Shown here piece by piece: positions 58,235 through 64,000 of a DNA stretch of 64,000 nucleotides. Numbering within the stretch: position 1 is the stretch's first letter; the number at the start of each line of letters is the position of its first letter. The notes below the pieces were generated by a model. It made no database searches. It was given only the letters and a program-made list of their open reading frames with translations, and had not been told where the DNA came from. The translations under genes were made by a program, and so were the position numbers. The stretch comes from Riptortus pedestris (Eukaryota; Arthropoda; Insecta; Hemiptera; Alydidae), in assembly GCA_019009955.1 (NCBI GenBank), contig CM032233.1, forward strand, positions 120,994,501-121,058,500, given 5' to 3'.

Positions 58235-58324
<90 letters not shown>
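58234..58324. repeat. (CT)n then (TA)n microsatellite
   Basis: About 45 bp of CT directly joined to about 46 bp of TA. Confidence 0.96.
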
Positions 58325-58327
<3 letters not shown>

Positions 58328-58799
58328 GATTTCCTGCACTCTCCCCTCCTCGTTAACCTAGGCCATGACTTTCCAGTCCACCACGTGGAACTCCTGACAC
58401 CCTTCTTCACTCAGTCAATCCATCTCTTCTTCTGTTCCACTTGTCCACCTTGTTCGGCCGGGTGCCACCTGTGTCGCATTCATTGTCTTATATAGGGAGC
58501 CGGTTGGGTAACTTCTTGTCACGTGTCCCGCCCATTGAAACCCTTTAGCTTTCATATAACGTGAAATCGACTGTCCTGTTTCAGTTATAATATATTCTCT
58601 TGTTTTCCTTCTGTAGAGACCAATGTCACTTTGGGACTATTATGGTTCTAAGAACCTTGTGCTCAAACCTATCAACCTTTTTTATTGTTTGCAGGATATC
58701 GATCAACGCGTTGAGTTATATACCGTTAGCCTCAGAGCTGGTGAGATTGTCCTTAAAACTAAACCGGCTGGCACGAGTTTTGTCTGTAGGAGATTTGTC

Positions 58800-59430
58800 T
58801 TCCCCCCCCCCACACCTCTATATCCCTGCCCACTCTTCCAGCATCTCTCCTTCCTCCCTCCCTCTATCTCCTTACTTCTCTTCTTCCCAATATCCCATCT
58901 TTCTCACGCAACCACACTTTCTCTTTGCCTCCCGCCATCTCTTTCACCCTCTCTCCTCCCTTCCTCACTCTCCTACTCCCTCTCTCCTTCCTCCCTCCCC
59001 CTATATCCCTACCTCTCTCCCATTCTCTCCCTATCCCACCCTCTCCATTCTTTTTTACCACCCGCTATGTCCTTACCCCTCTCCTTCCCAATTTCCCATC
59101 TTTCTCCCGCAACCACACTTTCTCTTTCTCTCCCGCCAACTTTTTCACCCTGTCTCCTCCCTTCCTCACCCTCCTACTCCCTCTCTCCTTCTTCCCTCCC
59201 CATATCTCCTTAACTCTGTCCCACTCTCTTACAGTTCCATCCTCTCTATTCTTTCTCTTCCACCCTCTATCTCCTTACCTCTCTCCTTCCCAATTTCCGA
59301 TCTCTCTCCCGTAACCTGTCCTCTTTCTCTCCCGTCAACTCTTTCACCCTCGGTCCTCCCTTCCGCACTCTCCTACTTTCTCCCTCGCCTTCTCTCCTTC
59401 CACCCTCCCCCTATCTCCTAAACTCTCTCC
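58800..59430 (+). repeat. Pyrimidine-rich tandem repeat, ~200-bp period
   Basis: The phrase CCAAT.TCCCATCTTTCTC then CGCAACCACACTTTCTC recurs at 58887, 59088 and 59290, giving a period of about 201-202 bp over three copies. The strand is nearly all C and T. The long Ser/Pro/Leu frames over it are repeat artefacts. Confidence 0.85.
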
Positions 59431-60130
59431 CACCCTATTTAGGCGTTATGCCACTTTATTTTAGGCGCCTGTTGCAATCTGCAACATTGCCATATTTGGC
59501 CTGGGATTATAGGATTGGATTGGGTGCTGGGTTTATTTATTTTTCTCCTTCTCCCATTTTTTTTTTACAAAACCACAGCATCGCTGCTTCTAATAAACCT
59601 TATTCATCCCCCCCCCCTCACTCTCTCTCTCCATACGTCACTCTCACTTCCTCGTTTCTTTTCTCCCTCACTCAATTTCTTCCTTTTTCCCTACTCACTC
59701 CTAAATCGCTCTCTCCTTGCCTCTTTCCCTGCGTGCTCTCCATCCACTGGCTCCTTTCTTCAACCTCTTACTTCGTTCATCTCTCTTTATTTCCCCAAAT
59801 CTCCCTCAATCCCTCTGCTGAAAGGCTCCAGAAATGTTTTTGTTAAATAAACTTGACTCAGTAACTTTTACTTGTAATTACTAACAGCCATAGGTCATGT
59901 GGATATGAGAATTCAAAGAAACAGCGGTCTGCTATTCTATTCCATAAATACAATTAATATACCGATTAATGTTTTCATACTGATATTTGGTTTCACATTT
60001 GAATTGCATGTATATTATGGTATTTTTTTTTAGTTTAAACTTTGAGTTACTGTTTGTAAAGAATTTGATAGTAAACTCGGATGAAACCACCAAGAAATTT
60101 AGACGCTGGGGAAAACACGAGAGTTAATTA
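59431..60130. other. CT-rich then AT-rich sequence, no gene
   Basis: Pyrimidine-biased to about 59830, with AATAAACTTGAC at 59846; nothing with protein motifs. Confidence 0.45.
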
Positions 60131-60134
60131 TCCT

Positions 60135-60240
60135 TATAAAAAGATTATCATTTTGAACAGACCTTATTTTCGTCATCAGCTAGGTATGATTGATGGACAT
60201 TTGAGGAAATTTTTCGAAAATGTCGTCATGAGGATAACCC
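60135..60240 (+). repeat. Right-end fragment of the hairpin-ended family
   Basis: TTTTGAACAGACCTTATTTT, GATGGACATTTGAGGAAATT then GTCGTCATGAGGATAACC match the right end of the family (e.g. 38700-38790). Confidence 0.75.
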
Positions 60241-60517
60241 AATAGCTGTTTGAATCTACTTATATGGATGTCATGGACTATTCTATTACACAGTTGGTTG
60301 ACAGAAATGTGTAACCAATAGAGAAGTGATGAATCAAAGAGAGAAGGAGCGTATGAAGTGAATTTGTACATGAATAAGAATCATGGTATCCGTTGAAATT
60401 AAAGAAAATATGTTGAGTACATCAAATAGAAGCTCAGAGGAGGATCAGGAACACACCGAAGAAGGCCCCATTAAAAGGCAGACAGCTGTAATTGGAATAT
60501 ATATATATATATATAAA

Positions 60518-60815
60518 CTAGCTAAGGTACCCGGCTTCGCTCGGGAATAATTAGAGTCTGAATGTTGATGGTATTTTTTATTTGGCAAGGCTACATTGTG
60601 TACAACTACACTTCCCGTCAGGGCTACTAACCAATCCCTCTCCACTGTTTGACAGACCATGAAGAATTCAGATCATCATCATGGATAGCATTTATTATAA
60701 TTAAATTAAATTAAATATAGCCTAAAGTCTAAGTTGGGTTAGTAGTAATACACATACCAAGTTTCATAAAATTCGGTTCAGCCGTACATGCGTGGAAAGG
60801 TAACAACAAACAGAA
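60518..60815 (-). mobile_element. Helitron-like element, internally deleted, reverse
   Basis: CTAG at 60518-60521 then CTAAGGTACCCGGCTTCGCT and CGGG is the reverse complement of the 3' end seen at 38615-38642. The other side reaches CATAAAATTCGGTTCAGCCG and GTGGAAAGGTAACAACAAAC from the 5' domain. The 290-bp units are absent, a short deletion derivative (~300 bp). Confidence 0.8.
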
Positions 60816-61320
60816 TGGAATTCATAATTATAAGGTCATTTATAATTATACTCAACAACACCAGGAGAAACAAGACTGGAAGAATTGCTTCCTGGAAAAC
60901 CGAAAGTTGTATACAAGACCGCATACTCTTTATACTTCTCTTAAATGTATTATCCTACATAAGAAAAAATGTTGATCTTTATTTTGATAACGTTTGCCAA
61001 ACTTTAGTAATCTATGGAACACAATTTGAACCAATTACAAAATGTGGAGAGAGAAAAAGACGTCCAATTCTTCACAAATTTTATATTTCAGCGCCAAGAA
61101 AGACTATTGTCTCCATCTTCAGAGCCACACATGAAAAACAATAACATCAATAAAATCTCTATACATTACAACAGGGTCATTAATCATATTAATATCAACA
61201 AATAAAAACAGAAAATAAATATCTAACAATGAACATAATAAATGTACTTAAGTCAAATCCTAAAATAAAATACGGAGAGTGAGAGATCTATTGAGGTATA
61301 GTCAAAAAATATAGTACTGA
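60816..61320. other. No gene recognised
   Basis: AT-rich sequence; frames at 60788-61144 and 61014-61205 show no motif. Confidence 0.45.
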
Positions 61321-61439
61321 CTTGCTTGCATTCGCTCATTGGGAAAGACTGCAAGCGACTGGCTGGCGCGCGGGAGATAAGATCGAGATCCAGTACCCCC
61401 AAGGCTCCTTCGCTATGGCCCTCTTGTTCTTGGTGGCAG

Positions 61440-61705
61440 AAAAATAATAAAATAATTACTAAATTCGTTGAGTCTGGTTCGACAATAATGTCAGACTGTT
61501 GGAAAGGTTACAATACTTCACAACTGGAAAAAGCGGATTTTTTTACATCTACCAATAAATCATAAATATAATTTGATTGATCCTGAAATCAGGGTCCATA
61601 CACAAAACGCTGAAACGATTTGGGGTTGTACTAATTGGCGTAACAAAAGTCAAACTACCAGACACCCCTTGGACAGCTACCTTGATGAGTTTGTGTGGCT
61701 GGCGA
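61440..61705 (+). pseudogene. Merlin (IS1016/ISXO2-like) transposase C-terminal remnant
   Basis: The plus strand reads KFVESGSTIMSDCWKGYN, the block with the second catalytic Asp of Merlin/ISXO2-type DDE transposases. A frameshift at the T-run near 61541 follows, then HLPINHKYNLIDPEIRVHTQ and NAETIWG with the catalytic Glu, then NWRNKSQTTRHPLDSYLDEF and VW. Order and spacing match this family's C-terminal third. Nothing upstream is preserved, and the frame runs straight into a GC-rich minisatellite. Confidence 0.85.
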
Positions 61706-62361
61706 CGGCCAGGACGACCGCTTTATATGGCTACGAAGGCCAGGGATGACCGCTTTATGAGGCTACGACGGCCAAGGGCAACCGCATTAAGCGGCTACGA
61801 CGGCCAGGGACGACCGCTTTATGAGGCTGGGACGACCGCTTTATGCGGCTAGGACGGCCAAGGGCAACCGATTTATGCGGCTACGGCGAGCAGGGACGAC
61901 CGCTTTATGAGGTTGGGACGACCGCTTTATGAGGCTGGGACGACCGCTTTATGAGGCTGGGACGACCGCTTTATGCGGCTAGGACGGCCAAGGGCAACCG
62001 ATTTATGCGGCTACGGCGAGCAGGGACGACCGCTTTATGAGGCTGGGGCGACCGCTTTATGAGGCTGGGACGACCGCTTTATGCGGCTAGGACGGCCAAG
62101 GGCAACAGATTTTTGCGGCTACGACGGGCAGGGACGACCGCTTTATGAGGCTGGGACGACCGCTTTATGAGGCTGGGACGACCGCTTTATGAGGCTGGGA
62201 CGACCGCTTTATGCGGCTAGGACGGCCAAGGGCAACAGATTTTTGCGGCTACGACGGGCAGGGACGACCGCTTTATGAGGTCCTGGGACGACCGCTTTAT
62301 GCGGGTAGGACGGCCAAGGGCAACCGATTTATGCGGCTACGACGGGCAGGGACGACCGCCT
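61697..62361 (+). repeat. GC-rich compound minisatellite
   Basis: Two unit types alternate: a 22-bp unit (core ACGACCGCTTTATGAGGC) and a longer ~60-bp unit (AGGACGGCCAAGGGCAAC…ATTTATGCGGCTACGGCG). The long unit recurs about every 130 bp (near 61850, 61982, 62088, 62218, 62306), giving a higher-order pattern. It is far richer in GC than its surroundings and abuts the Merlin remnant. Confidence 0.95.
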
Positions 62362-63770
62362 TTTATTTCTATAGCCTGGAATGTTACCAAAATGTAGTCA
62401 TTATAACATTGCTTTAATTCTTGCAATAGCAGTAGACAAAATCGTAGCATGTTATATCTATCCAAGAGTGTAACACAAAACTCATAGTTTATCTTTTACG
62501 TTGTATTACGTATAGTTTAAATCTTCTTTGGAATAATTATTTGAGAAACAAAACTTTCGGCAGTTCCTGTTATACAAAGAATCTTCTTGGTGTTCCTTCT
62601 TCTTTTCAAGAATTCATGACCGATCTTTTTGGGATAACATGTTTTGTGTTTTTCTATCACCTAATAAAAGCTTTATTTTAGAGAAAGACCTACACACTAC
62701 TTTTACATACTACACTTAAAACTAATATAGAAAAGAATTGCAGCCTGCGTGTGTAAACACCTGGTAATACTAAGAGACTCTTCATACTATAACAGGGATA
62801 TATTTTATGGAGAGGCGAGGAAGAGGATTTGGTTGTGGTTAGGAATTGGCTTGACTTTATTAAGGGTTGTGGGATTACATATGCTAACAGATTAGTGAGT
62901 TTCTAGCCGTCTTCTCTATTATAAGGATAGTTTACAATTGGAGCGGAATGTCAGAGAAGATGGGCCGGGCCAATCCTAGGGAACTAGATGAATCACTAAG
63001 AAATGTAGATCCAAATGATGAATCAGATTAAACTATGTATATACATCAGATAAGATAGCTGTCTCTCATTCTGGCAAAGAAGTCTGGTGGGCACGCATTG
63101 AATTGGTCATGTTATATTTAATTGTCATAGTAAAACGTTTTTGAAGAAATATTAAAATATAAGCCACGTGCCGATCATAAATGATGTTCTAAGCTCGATT
63201 GTAAGACAGAGCAAAACACGAAATCTTAAATATCCCCGTTTCTTTGCATCGGATCAAAAGTCATATACAATAAAGTAGATCTTCTTATACGAAATAAAAA
63301 AAGTTCCTATATATTTTATAATACCTATCCAATAAACATTCTTCCCCTATAGCGACTTTTCCCATTTATTTTTTAGGATGCCATCTACAATGAAAATCGT
63401 ACTCCCCTAAACAGAAGTTCTCTTAAGTAAAAAATATAATACGCTAAAGGCTTATTTGAAAAGGCTTATTTCAGAATGAAATTTTTCGCTAATCAGGACG
63501 AAAGTACTTGCTATCCAATAACGTAATTATTATTATTATTGGTGACATCTCTGGTCACTTCAATAACCCAGTTGAAAATGAGTTCCAGGACAGCTGCCTC
63601 CAATGACACTTTAACATTAATTATTTAATAGATCAATCTCCTGTTAATATGCAATCATACACGATAAAATTAACTTTTTAACTGTTGTGTACTATTAACT
63701 TGTTTGCTAAAATAATCATAATTCTGGTAGGAATTTCTAAAGGGATCAGAAAGCCAAAATAAAAAACTTC
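62362..63770. other. No gene recognised
   Basis: AT-rich sequence without motif-bearing frames or identifiable element ends. Confidence 0.5.
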
Positions 63771-63776
63771 CTCACA

Positions 63777-63803
63777 AACACACACACACACACACACACA
63801 CAC
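63777..63803. repeat. (CA)n microsatellite
   Basis: About 27 bp of CA. Confidence 0.95.
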
Positions 63804-63840
63804 GCCACTTATGTAAACGTACCCGCATGAATGCCATACG

Positions 63841-63905
63841 TCCGTCACGCAGGGGCTGCGTAAACCAAATAAATTTATATACAAGTAACACTTAACACCA
63901 CAGTG
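63841..63905 (+). repeat. Left-end fragment of the hairpin-ended family
   Basis: GTCCGTCACGCAGGGGCTGC then GTAAACC, followed by TACAAGTAACACTTAACACC, as in copy d. It degenerates toward the window end. Confidence 0.75.
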
Positions 63906-64000
63906 AATAACTACAAACGGCAATGCCTAACCGTAAGTCTGTGTTGAAATAAGTCTGCCTAACCGCTCAGAGCTGAACATATTGATAGAAATCTTCTTCA

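Noticed and set aside
58600..59846. Ser/Pro/Leu-rich frames up to 273 codons
   Set aside because: Follow a pyrimidine-rich tandem repeat, no domain, several frames open at once.
61577..61852. 91-codon frame running into the minisatellite
   Set aside because: Different frame from the recognisable Merlin sequence; its length comes from the tandem repeat.

Overview
The window is eukaryotic, AT-rich, and most of its recognisable content is transposable-element debris. The element mix (DD34D mariners, piggyBac-like, Tc1-like, hAT, Merlin, Helitron-like, RTE-type and jockey-type LINEs, a tRNA-derived SINE) together with a multi-exon Lobe/PRAS40-type gene points to an arthropod, most likely an insect. 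I cannot name the species.

Region 1 (1-20.4 kb) holds the only convincing host gene. Six plus-strand exons at 5533-5632, 9609-9765, 10831-10927, 12641-12755, 14503-14630 and 17389-17502 have matching splice phases. The encoded C-terminal part carries the AKSLP raptor-binding motif and the IAASMKAL...VFGELPPPR tail of the AKT1S1 (PRAS40)/Lobe family. The first coding exon(s) were not found. The introns hold a Tc1-like remnant, a SINE, TA/TG microsatellites and a doubtful mariner remnant. Upstream lie another SINE and a broken piggyBac-like element.

Region 2 (17.8-32.7 kb) is a transposon graveyard: LINE fragments, a broken mariner with intact ends (22531-23808), a second mariner with an uninterrupted 350-codon transposase (24100-25363), an internally deleted piggyBac-like element with TTAA sites (25776-27016), and a decayed RTE-type LINE (29290-32660) that received a hAT MITE and then an inverted duplication.

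Region 3 (32.8-53.6 kb) is dominated by one ~0.9 kb non-autonomous family with hairpin ends and short subterminal inverted repeats, possibly Helentron/HINE-like. Helitron-like sequence with CTAG ends is nested repeatedly at its central microsatellite, once beside a 782-bp CT tract. A second copy of the 350-aa mariner family sits in a LINE 3' end and is itself interrupted by a hairpin element.

Region 4 (54-64 kb) contains a ~1.2 kb element with long inverted arms around an unrecognised cysteine-containing reading frame, a GC-rich candidate first exon (55600-55659), LINE and SETMAR-type mariner remnants, pyrimidine-rich tandem repeats, and a Merlin transposase remnant running into a GC-rich minisatellite.

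All calls come from reading the sequence. No database search was run; family names rest on recognised motifs. There are no prokaryotic operons, CRISPR arrays or rRNA genes.
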